64,000 bases of DNA, taken from NCBI GenBank assembly GCA_009846005.1, contig VXYL01000057.1:24381-88380 (forward strand). Reading direction: 5' to 3'. Below the pieces are notes generated by a model, which had not been told where the DNA came from, ran no database searches, and saw nothing but the letters and a program-made list of their open reading frames with translations. The stretch is from Gammaproteobacteria bacterium (lineage in GTDB: Bacteria > Pseudomonadota > Gammaproteobacteria > Pseudomonadales > Azotimanducaceae). Shown in pieces: positions 16,526 through 25,406 of the stretch. How positions within the stretch are numbered: the stretch's first letter is position 1; every line of letters starts with the position of its first letter. The translations under genes were made by a program, and so were the position numbers.

Positions 16526-17587
16526 TTAGGCGGCTTCCTCGATCATCTGCGCAACCCGGGAACGACCGTTCTCGAAGCGCTCCCCGAATCCCGCCGAGAT
16601 GACGCGCTTGCGGTACTCCTGAAGCTGACGGCGGCGGATCGCGATGATCTTGTTCATGCCGTCGTCGAAGTTCTCCTTGCCGCCGCCGAGGATGATCGCC
16701 ATGGACTCGGAAGTCGGCGTCAATTGCCCGACCGGGTTCGCGGCGCCGATCAAGCCGCCCTCGGCCTCGTCGAGGTAGCAGTGAATCTCTTCGCGGCGTT
16801 CCGGCGCGGTCTCCGACATGTAGCGCAAGTGCATGACGCCGAACGCCACGTGGCGCGCCTCGTCCTGGGCGCAGAGCCGGTAGATGACCTTCTCGGCTTC
16901 GTTCTGCGCCATCAATTCGCCCATGCGGAAGAGGGTCAGCACGGCGCCCTCGCCGGACACGTGGAGCCTCGACGACATCTCGGTGAAGTCCCGGGACAGA
17001 TCGATGCTGCCGACGAAGCCGGAGGTGGCACCCGTGGCCTGCATGAGACCGCCGCCGTTGGCGAGTGCGCGCTTGCGGAACACGTCCATGTGCCGGGACT
17101 CGTCCATCACCTGGGCGAGCAGCACCTGGCGCGGCTCGTAGAAGTCCGGCGTGGTCAGCGACACCCAGCGGGCAGGCACGTCGCCGGCGACGAACTCCAC
17201 TTCCGTGAGAAACGTGGCGAGTTGGCACTCCGCCTGCTCGACGTCGTCGGGCAGCGGTTCGATGGTGTGCCAAGGCACGTCGGTGGCCGAACTCCATTGC
17301 CGTTGCAGGGCTTCCTCGTAGAGAAACGACGCATTGTCCAGCCAGATTTCGTTCTTGCTTCGCACCGCGTAGGCGCCGATCCGGTACGACGCCGGTCGCG
17401 CCGCCGCGCCCCTGGCCCGGCCGGTGAGATTGTCGCTGACCTCCGGCGCGTCGCCGTAGTCGCCGATGCTGATATCGGCGATGGTCAAACCGTACTTGCC
17501 GGGCTCCGCGCGTGTCTCCCACGGTCCCGTGCGGTCCATCCAGCCGAGATCGAGTTCCCGCTCGGCACCGTTCGCGGCTTCGCTCAT
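16526..17587 (-). CDS. Ferritin-like diiron protein A
   Basis: A 353-residue four-helix-bundle protein with two EXXH motifs, MDESRH (Glu163, His166) and QDEARH (Glu243, His246), plus candidate first-helix glutamates in FLTEVEF (129/131) and SGEGAVLTLFRMGE (213/224). This is the ligand set of ferritin-like diiron oxygenases and oxidases. The N-terminal 110 residues (MDRTGPWETRAEPGKYGLTI...) form an extra region shared only with paralog B. First gene of the operon; the ATG follows an AAGGAGAACG site. The oxidised substrate is unknown. Electron donors are not encoded alongside; a stand-alone 2Fe-2S ferredoxin at 56.7 kb is a possible partner. Confidence 0.85.
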   Translation of the reverse strand: MSEAANGAERELDLGWMDRTGPWETRAEPGKYGLTIADISIGDYGDAPEVSDNLTGRARGAAARPASYRIGAYAVRSKNEIWLDNASFLYEEALQRQWSSATDVPWHTIEPLPDDVEQAECQLATFLTEVEFVAGDVPARWVSLTTPDFYEPRQVLLAQVMDESRHMDVFRKRALANGGGLMQATGATSGFVGSIDLSRDFTEMSSRLHVSGEGAVLTLFRMGELMAQNEAEKVIYRLCAQDEARHVAFGVMHLRYMSETAPERREEIHCYLDEAEGGLIGAANPVGQLTPTSESMAIILGGGKENFDDGMNKIIAIRRRQLQEYRKRVISAGFGERFENGRSRVAQMIEEAA

Positions 17588-17698
17588 GCGTTCCGTTCTC
17601 CTTGCTCAGACGGTAACTATAACCTTCGGCAAGCAAAATGTGTTTGGGCAAGCAACATTCGTTGACCCCCAAGTTGCCTTGTGTAGACTCTCCGTCGG

Positions 17699-17774
17699 AG
17701 TGCGAGTCCGCAGTGTCTGGCAGTGCCACGACATCGACCGAGAGCCGAACCCTTCGCGGGGTTCGGGCTCTTTG
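17699..17774 (-). pseudogene. Degenerate copy of the tRNA 5' half plus its upstream hairpin
   Basis: Read on the minus strand, this matches about 75 bp around the 5' half of the tRNA gene at 17939-18038. It has the upstream hairpin GGGTTCGG, a D-arm-like TGTCGTGGCACTGCCAGAC, and an anticodon arm GCGGACTCGCACTCCG that keeps the same CGC triplet. The acceptor stem, variable arm and T arm do not continue, so it cannot form a tRNA. It looks like a truncated duplication of the tRNA locus. Confidence 0.55.
17742..17774 (+). terminator. Hairpin with short T tract
   Basis: GAGCCGAACCC-ttcgc-GGGTTCGGGCTC followed by TTTG on the plus strand, one bulged base in the right arm. A Rho-independent terminator shape in plus orientation, although no plus-strand gene ends here. 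A near-identical hairpin lies beside the intact tRNA at 18044. Confidence 0.45.
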
Positions 17775-17938
17775 CTCCCGGACAAGGACGGACTAGCTGA
17801 GAGCCCGCCAGCAGCGGTTCGTTGTGCCAATCCATCCGGGTGTTGACCTCGACGGTGCCCCATGTAGACTTCCCGTCGACCGCTTCTACTGAGCGGCCAC
17901 CTAAGGGCGGCTGGAACTGGCCTGCCAGCCGCAGGGAT

Positions 17939-18038
17939 TGGTGCCGAAGGAGGGACTCGAACCCTCACGGCGTGCGGTTTGGGCGCAGAGGCCGGCGGAA
18001 TGCGAATCCGCTGTGTCTACCAGTTCCACCACTTCGGC
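17939..18038 (-). tRNA. Class II, Leu-type tRNA with CGC anticodon
   Basis: Read on the minus strand: acceptor GCCGAAG pairs with CTTCGGC, followed by A73 and an encoded CCA. The D arm GTG-GAACTGGTAGA-CAC is the bacterial tRNA-Leu form. The anticodon stem GCGGA/TCCGC is perfect with a 7-nt loop TTCGCAT, so the anticodon is CGC (reads GCG, alanine), not a leucine triplet. The T arm is GAGGG-TTCGAGT-CCCTC. The variable region is about 28 nt and folds as CGGC...GCCG around TGCG...CGCA, longer than in usual tRNA-Leu. A73 and the scaffold point to leucyl-tRNA synthetase. It may be a decoding oddity, a non-decoding tRNA, or a decaying copy. Confidence 0.75.
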
Positions 18039-18043
18039 CAAGG

Positions 18044-18076
18044 GCCCGAACCCTCCATGGGTTCGGGCTTCTTATT
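18044..18076 (+). terminator. Hairpin GCCCGAACCC/GGGTTCGGGC
   Basis: A perfect 10-bp stem with a 5-nt loop, followed on plus by TTCTTATT. It separates the tRNA (5' end at 18038, minus) from the stop of the hypothetical gene at 18086 (minus). In minus orientation the hairpin lacks a T tract, so it may act bidirectionally or shape the tRNA 5' leader. Confidence 0.5.
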
Positions 18077-18085
18077 GGCGGTGGT

Positions 18086-18514
18086 TCAGTTGGTCGTCGC
18101 GGAGGCGTCCCGCTCGGTCGGCCCCTCGTCGACTAGGTCGTCCCAATCCACATCCTCGTCGTCCAAGTCGTCGAGCCAGTGGATGGCGTAGCCCGCTGGC
18201 AGCGGTTCGTTGCGCTCCAAGCGGCCGCCGAAGTCGCGCAACCGGGCGAGCATGTCCTTGAGGTACGGATCGGTAGGCGGCGCGGGCCGTTCGATCTCCG
18301 CGAGTTCGAGGAGTTCGTTGTGGCACCACAGGAAGAGTTCCTCTCCGGGCAGGTAGTCGCGCCTGGCCGGGGTGTCGGTGACCTGGTCCAAGTCGTCGTA
18401 GACGCGGTCGCAGAACCGTCGCAGTTTCTGACTGCCCTGCGATGCGGCCTTGACGGTCTTCAATATCTTGATCATCCGATCGCGATGGCGATCGAGTACG
18501 GTTTGCGGGTCCAC
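18086..18514 (-). CDS. Hypothetical acidic protein
   Basis: A 142-residue protein (MDPQTVLDRHRDRMIKILK) of unrecognised family. It has no signal peptide or membrane segment. The N-terminal half looks helical and mixed-charge (TVKAASQGSQKLRRFCDRVYDDLDQV), the centre has a hydrophobic strand ELFLWCHNELLELAEIE, and the C-terminus is strongly acidic (LDDLDDEDVDWDDLVDE). It appears monocistronic, upstream of the tRNA. Real coding status is supported by the clean frame and the absence of an equally plausible overlapping frame; function unknown. Confidence 0.55.
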   Translation of the reverse strand: MDPQTVLDRHRDRMIKILKTVKAASQGSQKLRRFCDRVYDDLDQVTDTPARRDYLPGEELFLWCHNELLELAEIERPAPPTDPYLKDMLARLRDFGGRLERNEPLPAGYAIHWLDDLDDEDVDWDDLVDEGPTERDASATTN

Positions 18515-18793
18515 GGGTAGTCCTCGTCGTTGGAATGAAGGGACCCGGAATGATTACGCACACGATCGGCGAAACCTGTGCGACGACAGCCACCGCCCGT
18601 GTGCGATATTCGCCCTTCTGCGAGTAGGCAATCGCTGTTTCCAAGCGGCCCGGCGCCCGGTTGATGGTCCTGCCACGGGCCGATGCGCCTCGGCATTACT
18701 TTCGCGAACAAGCGAACCATCTGCACAGCGAAACACCGCGCCATGCCACCTCCGCGAGAGTCCGGGTCGGCGCTCCGACATGGCCCTGCGGTA
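18515..18793. other. Intergenic, nothing clear
   Basis: A 279-bp gap between the hypothetical acidic protein and the end of the GHKL ATPase gene. Short open frames on both strands lack Shine-Dalgarno sites and recognisable sequence. I see no RNA or repeat here beyond the usual GC-rich background. Confidence 0.4.
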
Positions 18794-20596
18794 CTACTTG
18801 AGGCTGCTCTCCATGTAGAGCATCATTCCCAGCATCCGGTCCAACAGTTCTCCCGACGACGCGCCGGGGAAGTTGCGGAGCACGAGCTCCTTGACGAAGA
18901 GACGCGCAATGTAGCGCAGCTGCGAAGCACGGGATTGGGAAGCGAAAACGAAGTCGCGGTGACCACTGTTGACGACGATCAGTTCCCGATCGAGTTCGTA
19001 GCGCGAACGCCACAACTGTCCCGGCGCATTTTCGTAGGTATAGCCCGGCAATCCCTGCCGCGCCGGCGCCCCATCGCGGTCGGCCAACAGGGAATCGGTG
19101 ACCGTGACCAGCGCCTTCGCCTCGCAAACAACGTCCCGCTGCGTGGCAACGAGCTTCACTGTCGTCAAACCCGGCTCTTCTGATGCGTGGAACTCGACGA
19201 TCTCCGCATGAGGATCGTCGAGTTGACCGTTACCCTCCACGAGGGTCCAAGCGAAAACGACCCCTTCATCCACCTGTCTACCCGAACGGTCCCGGCAAAC
19301 GGCGCGCAGCGAGCGTCTCGCGCCAACCTTCACCACCGACGATGCAGGCGATATCCGGGCGCTATAAAGCGGCCCCGCGATTTCGAAGAACTCCTGCGGT
19401 GGTGTCGATTCCTCATCCCCACCCGCGAGTTCGCCAACCGTCGCCTCCCGTTCGCGTTTCGACGGCTCCAGCGCCGGCCCCGTGGATGCGTCCGGCCGCC
19501 GTCCAGATCCGCCTCGATGCACGTCGAACCAATCGTATTCCTCCGCCGGCAAGGCCAAGAACGCCTCCCGGAACGCACGCCGGATCGACTTCAGCGTCCT
19601 TTCGCTAGCTCGCTCCTCCTCCGCTCGCCTGAGATCGGCGATCAAGTCGTCGAGCCGTTGCGCAACGGCCTCGAGGCCTTCACGAAGCGCCGCGAAGGCT
19701 TCGTCGCGGATTACCCCCGTACGGGTTCCGGGGGTGAGGTTGACGAACGGCGCATCGACAACGCCATCGACATAGCCGCTGCTCCACGGACCCTCCTCGA
19801 AACCGTCGAGAGCGTTCAGTTCGACGACGCGCGTGCCGTTTCGATACAGCGACACGCCGCGGTCGGATGATGGATCGTCGAGGTAGAGCTCAAGCTTGAT
19901 CTCGCCGAACCCCGTCTCGGGATTGTCGAGTTCGTGAATAAGCCTTCCGTCGAATACACGGGGCGAGACCGCATAGGACTTGCGCGCGGTCCTGTCGTTG
20001 ATGCGCACGTTAACGCCGGTTTGCCGTATACGGTCTCGCAGTTCGGAAGCCAGATACCAGTTCAGCTTCTCACCGCTGAACTGGCGAACGCCTGCAAGCA
20101 GGGGCCGGATATCCAAGGTAGTGCCGGACTCCGCCACCAACGCCCGCCTTGTTCTGACGGTGTCGCCCTCCTCGCCGCGGTGCATGGACATTTCATGCAC
20201 CGTACCGTCCGACGCTGGCGAGCTGAACCTCAGGTTCTCTCCAAGCGTCCAGAAGCTCAACAGCCCGATGCCGAATTCGCCTTGGATTCCCTGTACGCCG
20301 TCTTTCTTCAGACGTTTCTTGATCGAGTCGCAGATATGGGTCGCGACGTAGCGGAAATCCGGCGCGCCCGCGCCGTCGCGCCGGACGCCTTCGCCATCGT
20401 CGACGATCTTCAGATAGGGCTGGCCACGTTCGCGCCCGCGAACGATGTCGATGTTGCGTGCCCTCGCGTCGATACTGTTCTCGACGAACTCGGCCACAGC
20501 CTTCAGCGGATTGTCCTGACTTTGCGCGATGATGGTGATCGCCGACCAGTGGTCGCCGATGCGAAGCCTGCCGCCCGCGTTGTCCCTTCGAGCCAT
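18794..20596 (-). CDS. GHKL (Hsp90/MORC-type) ATPase with C-terminal Ig-like domain
   Basis: A 600-residue protein. The start MARRDNAGGRLRIGDHW was chosen over an ATG 12 codons upstream because the conserved part begins there. The Bergerat ATPase fold is clear: N-box EFVENSIDA (36-44), G1 box DDGEGV (66-71) and G2 box GEFGIGLLS (106-114), followed by a transducer-like region to about 320. Residues about 420-510 read as a beta-sandwich: SSVVKVGARRSLRAVCRDRSG, VVFAWTLVEGNGQL, EPGLTTVKLVATQ, ALVTVTD, the pattern of bacterial Ig-like domains usually found outside the cell. No signal peptide is present. A C-terminal helical region follows. Function unknown; related ATPases occur in stress and defence loci. 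Confidence 0.82.
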   Translation of the reverse strand: MARRDNAGGRLRIGDHWSAITIIAQSQDNPLKAVAEFVENSIDARARNIDIVRGRERGQPYLKIVDDGEGVRRDGAGAPDFRYVATHICDSIKKRLKKDGVQGIQGEFGIGLLSFWTLGENLRFSSPASDGTVHEMSMHRGEEGDTVRTRRALVAESGTTLDIRPLLAGVRQFSGEKLNWYLASELRDRIRQTGVNVRINDRTARKSYAVSPRVFDGRLIHELDNPETGFGEIKLELYLDDPSSDRGVSLYRNGTRVVELNALDGFEEGPWSSGYVDGVVDAPFVNLTPGTRTGVIRDEAFAALREGLEAVAQRLDDLIADLRRAEEERASERTLKSIRRAFREAFLALPAEEYDWFDVHRGGSGRRPDASTGPALEPSKREREATVGELAGGDEESTPPQEFFEIAGPLYSARISPASSVVKVGARRSLRAVCRDRSGRQVDEGVVFAWTLVEGNGQLDDPHAEIVEFHASEEPGLTTVKLVATQRDVVCEAKALVTVTDSLLADRDGAPARQGLPGYTYENAPGQLWRSRYELDRELIVVNSGHRDFVFASQSRASQLRYIARLFVKELVLRNFPGASSGELLDRMLGMMLYMESSLK

Positions 20597-21003
20597 GATC
20601 GCCAAGCGCAAAGCGCCGAAGGTTTGCGGCAAGTTGGCACAAAGTCAATCCCGGCGGCGAGCAAATGTCGACGAACACCCCGTGCAATCCCGCCGCCGGG
20701 CCGGGGATTCGGAACCTCTGTGCAGAGATTGAAAAGGGCGATGTTCTCTTCCGGGGATGCCCAGCCCATTCCAGATGCCGACCAACCCGAACTCGGCACG
20801 GCAGCCACCCGTTTTCCACGCTTCGTCCACGGCCAGGTCCCCCCAGAGAAACGAGGCGCGGTGGTCGAAGGGTGGGAAACGCAACTCGACGCCGGGTTGA
20901 TTGGCGCGATGTTCGCAACGCGTCGGTGGGAGCTTGTTGCGCCCGCGCATGTTGTCCGGCAAACGGCTAAAGTCGACGTTCCAACAGCTATGCGGATTTC
21001 TCA
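20597..21003. other. Intergenic between divergent genes, no gene seen
   Basis: A 407-bp region between the divergently transcribed GHKL ATPase and PepF genes, so it should contain both promoters, but I cannot point to a convincing -35/-10 pair. Open frames of up to about 119 codons on the minus strand have no ribosome binding site or recognisable domain and I do not call them. Confidence 0.45.
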
Positions 21004-22875
21004 ATGACGGACAGCGAAGCGGTCGTCCAAGGTGTCGGCTGGGATTTGACGGGCGAGTACCCTGCCGCGGATTCGCCGGAGATCGACGCGGACTCCAAGC
21101 GGCTTGGCGCTCTTCTGGACGACATCGAGCGGCGCAACGGTGCGCTGATTCCGTTGCTGGATGGCGTCGCCGCGTTGACCGTCGATACCGCTGCCGATGC
21201 GATCGATGACGCCCGGCAGATCTTCGCGCTGATCGAACGGGCGCGAAAACTCCTGCGCGACCCCGAGACCTACGCCGAGTGCTGCCTGAGCGTGGACAGC
21301 CGAGACGAGCAGGCCCAGGCGCTGCTCGGACGGCTGCAGTCGGTCGGCAAGCGGTTCGATGAGCTTGCCGAACCCCTAGGGCAGTTTCTCGACCTCGCCC
21401 CCGGGCCGGTGGTCGAGGCCTATCTCGCCGACCCCTCGGTTGCGCCCTCCCGGTTCAACGTCGAGCACTCCCGCCGTCGACGCCACGAACTCCTGCCGCT
21501 CGCCGAGGAAAACCTCGTCACCGGCCTAGGTGAAGACGGCATCCATGCCTGGGGTCGCCTCTATGATCAGCTTTCCGGCACGCTTTCCTGCGATGTCGCG
21601 GTGGGCAACGAGCATCGCGACGTGGGGCTCGCCGAGGCGGCCGGGTTCATGCAGAGCTCCGACGACCGCCTGCGCGAGAACGCCTGGCGCGCCGTCAACG
21701 AAACCTGGGACGGGCAAGTCGAGTCCTGCGCGGCCGCAATCAACGCCATCGCCGGCTGGCGGCTTGAGTTGTGTCGGAAGCGAACCGCCCGGGCCGGAGC
21801 CCCGGTGCACTACCTCGACGCCCCGCTGCATGCCAACCGGATCCAACGGGAGACCCTCGACACCGTGCTCCAAGTCGCCCAGGAGGCCATTCCGCTGGCG
21901 CGGCGGGCCGCGCGTCTCCAAGCGAACGCCTACGGAAAGGAGCACTACGGGCCCTGGGACAACCGAGCCCCGGCACCCGTCGCGCACGGAGAGTCCGCCG
22001 AGTCCATCGCCTACGACGAAGCTGTCGATCTGATTGCCGGCGCATACGGCGATGTCGAGTCCGAGATGGGCGATTTCGTTCGCATGATGGCCGAGAAGCG
22101 CTGGATCGAGGGGACCGTGGGGCCGAGAAAACGACCCGGGGCCTACTGCACGGGATTCCTCAAGTCGCGCACGCCGAGGGTCTACATGACCTACACCGGG
22201 GGCAGCAGCGATGTCATCACCCTCGCCCACGAACTGGGCCACGCGTTCCACTCCTGGGTCATGCGCGACCTTCCCGACAGCCAACGGCGCTACGGCATGT
22301 CCATCGCCGAGACCGCCAGCACCTTTGGCGAAACCATCGTTCGAGATGCCCTGCTGCGCCGGGCGGAGAACCCGTCGGCGGCGCTCGACATAGTCTGGGA
22401 GGAAGCCGCCGCGCTGGTGACCTTCATCCTCAACATCCCCACGCGGTTCGAGTTCGAACGGAATTTCTACGACGCCCGCGCCGAGCGTCCGCTAAACCCT
22501 AAGGAATTGAAGGCGATGATGAGCGCCGCCTGGGAGAAGTGGTACGGCGAGTCCATCGCCGAAGGCGACCCGCTGTTCTGGGCGAGCAAGCTCCACTTCT
22601 ACATTTCGGGCTTGAGCTTCTACAACTTCCCGTACCTGTTCGGCTACCTGTTCAGCTTAGGCGTCTATGCACGCCGCGCGACATTCGGCGACGAGTTCTT
22701 TCCCCGCTACAAGGCGCTTTTGATGGACACCGGCCGAATGACCACCGAAGACCTCGCCGCCAAGCACCTCGACGTCGATCTCACGCAGCCGGATTTCTGG
22801 CGCGACACGCTGGCCATGATCGAGCCGCGCATCGATCACTTCGAGGCGCTGGTGAACGCGAGGACGCAGTCGTGA
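21004..22875 (+). CDS. pepF: M3 family oligoendopeptidase (PepF type)
   Basis: A 623-residue cytoplasmic zinc oligopeptidase, usual length for PepF/M3B, which cleaves short peptides. The zinc site is LAHELGHAFHSW (HELGH 409-413), with the third ligand downstream in SIAETASTFGE (about 438). The helical N-terminal oligopeptidase_F region and the YFISGLSFYNFPYLFGYLFS-like C-terminus are typical. The TGA stop overlaps the GTG start of the DUF3604 gene (GTGA), so the two are translationally coupled, with the HIT gene coupled in turn. Confidence 0.93.
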   Translation: MTDSEAVVQGVGWDLTGEYPAADSPEIDADSKRLGALLDDIERRNGALIPLLDGVAALTVDTAADAIDDARQIFALIERARKLLRDPETYAECCLSVDSRDEQAQALLGRLQSVGKRFDELAEPLGQFLDLAPGPVVEAYLADPSVAPSRFNVEHSRRRRHELLPLAEENLVTGLGEDGIHAWGRLYDQLSGTLSCDVAVGNEHRDVGLAEAAGFMQSSDDRLRENAWRAVNETWDGQVESCAAAINAIAGWRLELCRKRTARAGAPVHYLDAPLHANRIQRETLDTVLQVAQEAIPLARRAARLQANAYGKEHYGPWDNRAPAPVAHGESAESIAYDEAVDLIAGAYGDVESEMGDFVRMMAEKRWIEGTVGPRKRPGAYCTGFLKSRTPRVYMTYTGGSSDVITLAHELGHAFHSWVMRDLPDSQRRYGMSIAETASTFGETIVRDALLRRAENPSAALDIVWEEAAALVTFILNIPTRFEFERNFYDARAERPLNPKELKAMMSAAWEKWYGESIAEGDPLFWASKLHFYISGLSFYNFPYLFGYLFSLGVYARRATFGDEFFPRYKALLMDTGRMTTEDLAAKHLDVDLTQPDFWRDTLAMIEPRIDHFEALVNARTQS

Positions 22876-25406
22876 GCCGTGCCGCCGTCGCCATCATCTC
22901 AGTATGGCTCGCTCTTGGCGTCGCGGCGGCGGAGGACTACCTGTCGCCGGAACTCCGCGCCAAGGTCGAGGATCTGAAGGCGGCGGTCGAGACGGAACCG
23001 AGCACGGTCGCCACCGCCAGGGACCGTGCCCAAACACTCTGGGAGTGGTTGAACGCCTATTCCCTGACCGGGCGCTACGTGCCCGTCAATGCCACCGTGT
23101 CGAGCATTCTCACCTACAACCAGGTGGGAGGGTTCGGTGGACTCGACAACACCGTTCGGGAACTCGCGATCCTCGACGGCGACCCGGAGACACTCGGCAC
23201 CCTGTCCGCCGACACCGGTCCATACGAGGTGCGCAGCTACGCCACGATCCGTCAGACCTACACGGTGGGAACACGCGACATCCTGCCGGGCGGCGGTTTC
23301 GTCGTGACGCGCCACTTCATGGCCAACTTCGGACGCTACCAGACCGAGGATCCGGCGGCGGACAACTACATCTCAATCGCGTCCTCCAATCCGAACGTGC
23401 GCTTCTCCCGTTCATCTGTATCGCTACGCGGTATGCACGGCGGTTTCCGAAGCGCCACCGACACGTTGACGTTCCGCGTCGCTTCGGGTCGCCTGACACA
23501 AGGCGACACGGTGACCATCACCTACGGTGACACGGCCGGAGGCGGTCGCGGTTTGCTGATGCCCGATTTCTCAAGCGATCGCATGCCGTTGCCCCTGTAC
23601 CTCGTGTTCGACGAATCGGGCCTTCTAATCAGCCTGCCCATCCAACCCATCCGCGTCGTCGGATCAAGCGCCTCCGGCGTACATGGATTCGCACCGTCGG
23701 TGGTCGCGGTCGGCGAGCCCTTCGAGGTGTCGATACGCGCCCAGGACCGCTACTACAACCGCGCAAAGCCGCCGATTCCGGGTTGGGAGGTCTTCGTCAA
23801 CGGCGAACCCTACGCGGATATCGAAGCCGGGGGCGAAGCGATACAGGTCCTCAAGGGGTTGAGCTTCGGGGCGCCGGGGGTCTACCGGTTCTCGTTCCGT
23901 TCCAAGGACGGCGCGATCGAGGGGACCGCCAACCCGATCCTGGTGGAGGACCACCCCGCACGGCGGATCTACTGGGGCGACACCCACGGCCATTCGGGTT
24001 TCGCCGAAGGCATCGGCACCCCGGATCGGTTCATGGTCTGGGCCCGGGACGATGCGCGGCTCGACTACGTCACCCATTCCGAGCACGACATCTGGATGGA
24101 CGACTTCGAATGGAACGTACTCGCCGACAATGTACGGCGCTATTCCAAGGAGGGCGAGTTCATTGCTTTTCTCGGCTACGAGTGGACGATCCGGAACTAT
24201 CAGGGCGGCCACCACAACGTGCTGTTCCGGACTCCCGACGACCGTCGGCGCATACCGGCCCAGGAGTTCGGCACGCTGTCGCGGCTCTACCAGGGGCTGC
24301 GTACCCTTCACGACCCCGAAGACGTGGTGGTCATCCCCCACGCCCACCAAGCCGGCGACTACCGACTGAACGACCCGTTGCTGGAGCCGTTGGTCGAGAT
24401 CATGTCCCAACACGGCACGTTCGAGTGGTTCGGACGGATGTACTTGAAGCACGGTCACCAAGTGGGCTTCACCGCCGCCAGCGACAACCATCTGAGCCAA
24501 CCGGGCTACAGCGCGCCCAAACCCGGCGGGCTGGCGCAGGCGGGCGGCCTCGGCGCGCTGCGCGCCGAGGCGCTTACCCGGGATGCGTTGTTCGACGCGA
24601 TGCGTAGCCTGTCGACCTACGCCACGACCGGCGACCGCATCGTTCTCGACGTCACCTTGAACGACGGCGAGATGGGAACCCGTGTGCCGTTTTCCGAAGC
24701 GCGCCATGTCAAGGGTCGGGTGATCGGCACCGCCCCGATCGACACCATCACCCTCGTCAAGAACGACGAGGACATCTGGGTACACGACTACCTGACCGAC
24801 CAGGACACAAGGACTATCGCGGACGGCGAGTACCAGTTGATCTTCGCCTCCGACTCCGTGCCCTACCACCCCAACGACAACCCGCGCGGCTGGCGGTGGT
24901 GGCGAGGCGCGCTCGCGTTGGAAGGCGCACGGGTGGCCACCGCTCGGGGCGCGGACTTCCACACTACCTCCGCCCATCGGCTCGACGTGACCGACCAAGG
25001 GGGTCTCGAGTTCGCGACCTACACCCGCGGCGACACCAGTACGATCACGCTCGACCTTGCCGATGTTCGCCGGGGCGCAACGCTGACCCTGAGACTTGAC
25101 GCGGGCACCGAGTTCGGCGGCGGTCCGCCGCGCCTTCGGCCACACCGCAACGTGCCCGAGGCCGAGGTCGTCCTGGAACTGCGCAACTTAGACCGAGGCA
25201 TGCTGACGCGGGTCATCCCCTTCGACGGCTACATGGACTCGGTGACCCTACGCCGCCCCATCGCCAAAGGTGTGTCGGACGTCATCTTCGAGATCGAAGA
25301 CGAGGGAACGCGGCACGGCGACTACTACTACGTGCGCGTCAAACAGGCCAACGACGCGCTGGCCTGGTCGAGCCCGATCTGGGTTGGCGGCTTCCCAAAA
25401 CGGTGA
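22872..25406 (+). CDS. Secreted DUF3604 protein (PHP-like metal-dependent)
   Basis: An 844-residue protein with a GTG start inside the pepF stop and a signal peptide (AAVAIISVWLALGVAAAED). The DUF3604 core begins near residue 365: RRIYWGDTHGHSGFAEG (a PHP-type DxHxH metal motif), then DYVTHSEHD and VVIPHAHQAGDY, followed by FTAASDNHLSQPG. The N-terminal 360 residues are beta-rich. The family is seen in marine and environmental bacteria and is predicted to be a metal-dependent hydrolase, substrate unknown. The C-terminal beta region (TYTRGDTSTITLDLAD) may bind carbohydrate or another polymer; that is inference. Confidence 0.88.
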   Translation: MSRAAVAIISVWLALGVAAAEDYLSPELRAKVEDLKAAVETEPSTVATARDRAQTLWEWLNAYSLTGRYVPVNATVSSILTYNQVGGFGGLDNTVRELAILDGDPETLGTLSADTGPYEVRSYATIRQTYTVGTRDILPGGGFVVTRHFMANFGRYQTEDPAADNYISIASSNPNVRFSRSSVSLRGMHGGFRSATDTLTFRVASGRLTQGDTVTITYGDTAGGGRGLLMPDFSSDRMPLPLYLVFDESGLLISLPIQPIRVVGSSASGVHGFAPSVVAVGEPFEVSIRAQDRYYNRAKPPIPGWEVFVNGEPYADIEAGGEAIQVLKGLSFGAPGVYRFSFRSKDGAIEGTANPILVEDHPARRIYWGDTHGHSGFAEGIGTPDRFMVWARDDARLDYVTHSEHDIWMDDFEWNVLADNVRRYSKEGEFIAFLGYEWTIRNYQGGHHNVLFRTPDDRRRIPAQEFGTLSRLYQGLRTLHDPEDVVVIPHAHQAGDYRLNDPLLEPLVEIMSQHGTFEWFGRMYLKHGHQVGFTAASDNHLSQPGYSAPKPGGLAQAGGLGALRAEALTRDALFDAMRSLSTYATTGDRIVLDVTLNDGEMGTRVPFSEARHVKGRVIGTAPIDTITLVKNDEDIWVHDYLTDQDTRTIADGEYQLIFASDSVPYHPNDNPRGWRWWRGALALEGARVATARGADFHTTSAHRLDVTDQGGLEFATYTRGDTSTITLDLADVRRGATLTLRLDAGTEFGGGPPRLRPHRNVPEAEVVLELRNLDRGMLTRVIPFDGYMDSVTLRRPIAKGVSDVIFEIEDEGTRHGDYYYVRVKQANDALAWSSPIWVGGFPKR

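Noticed and set aside
20645..21004. 119-codon minus ORF upstream of the GHKL ATPase
   Set aside because: No domain, overlaps the probable promoter region of two divergent genes.
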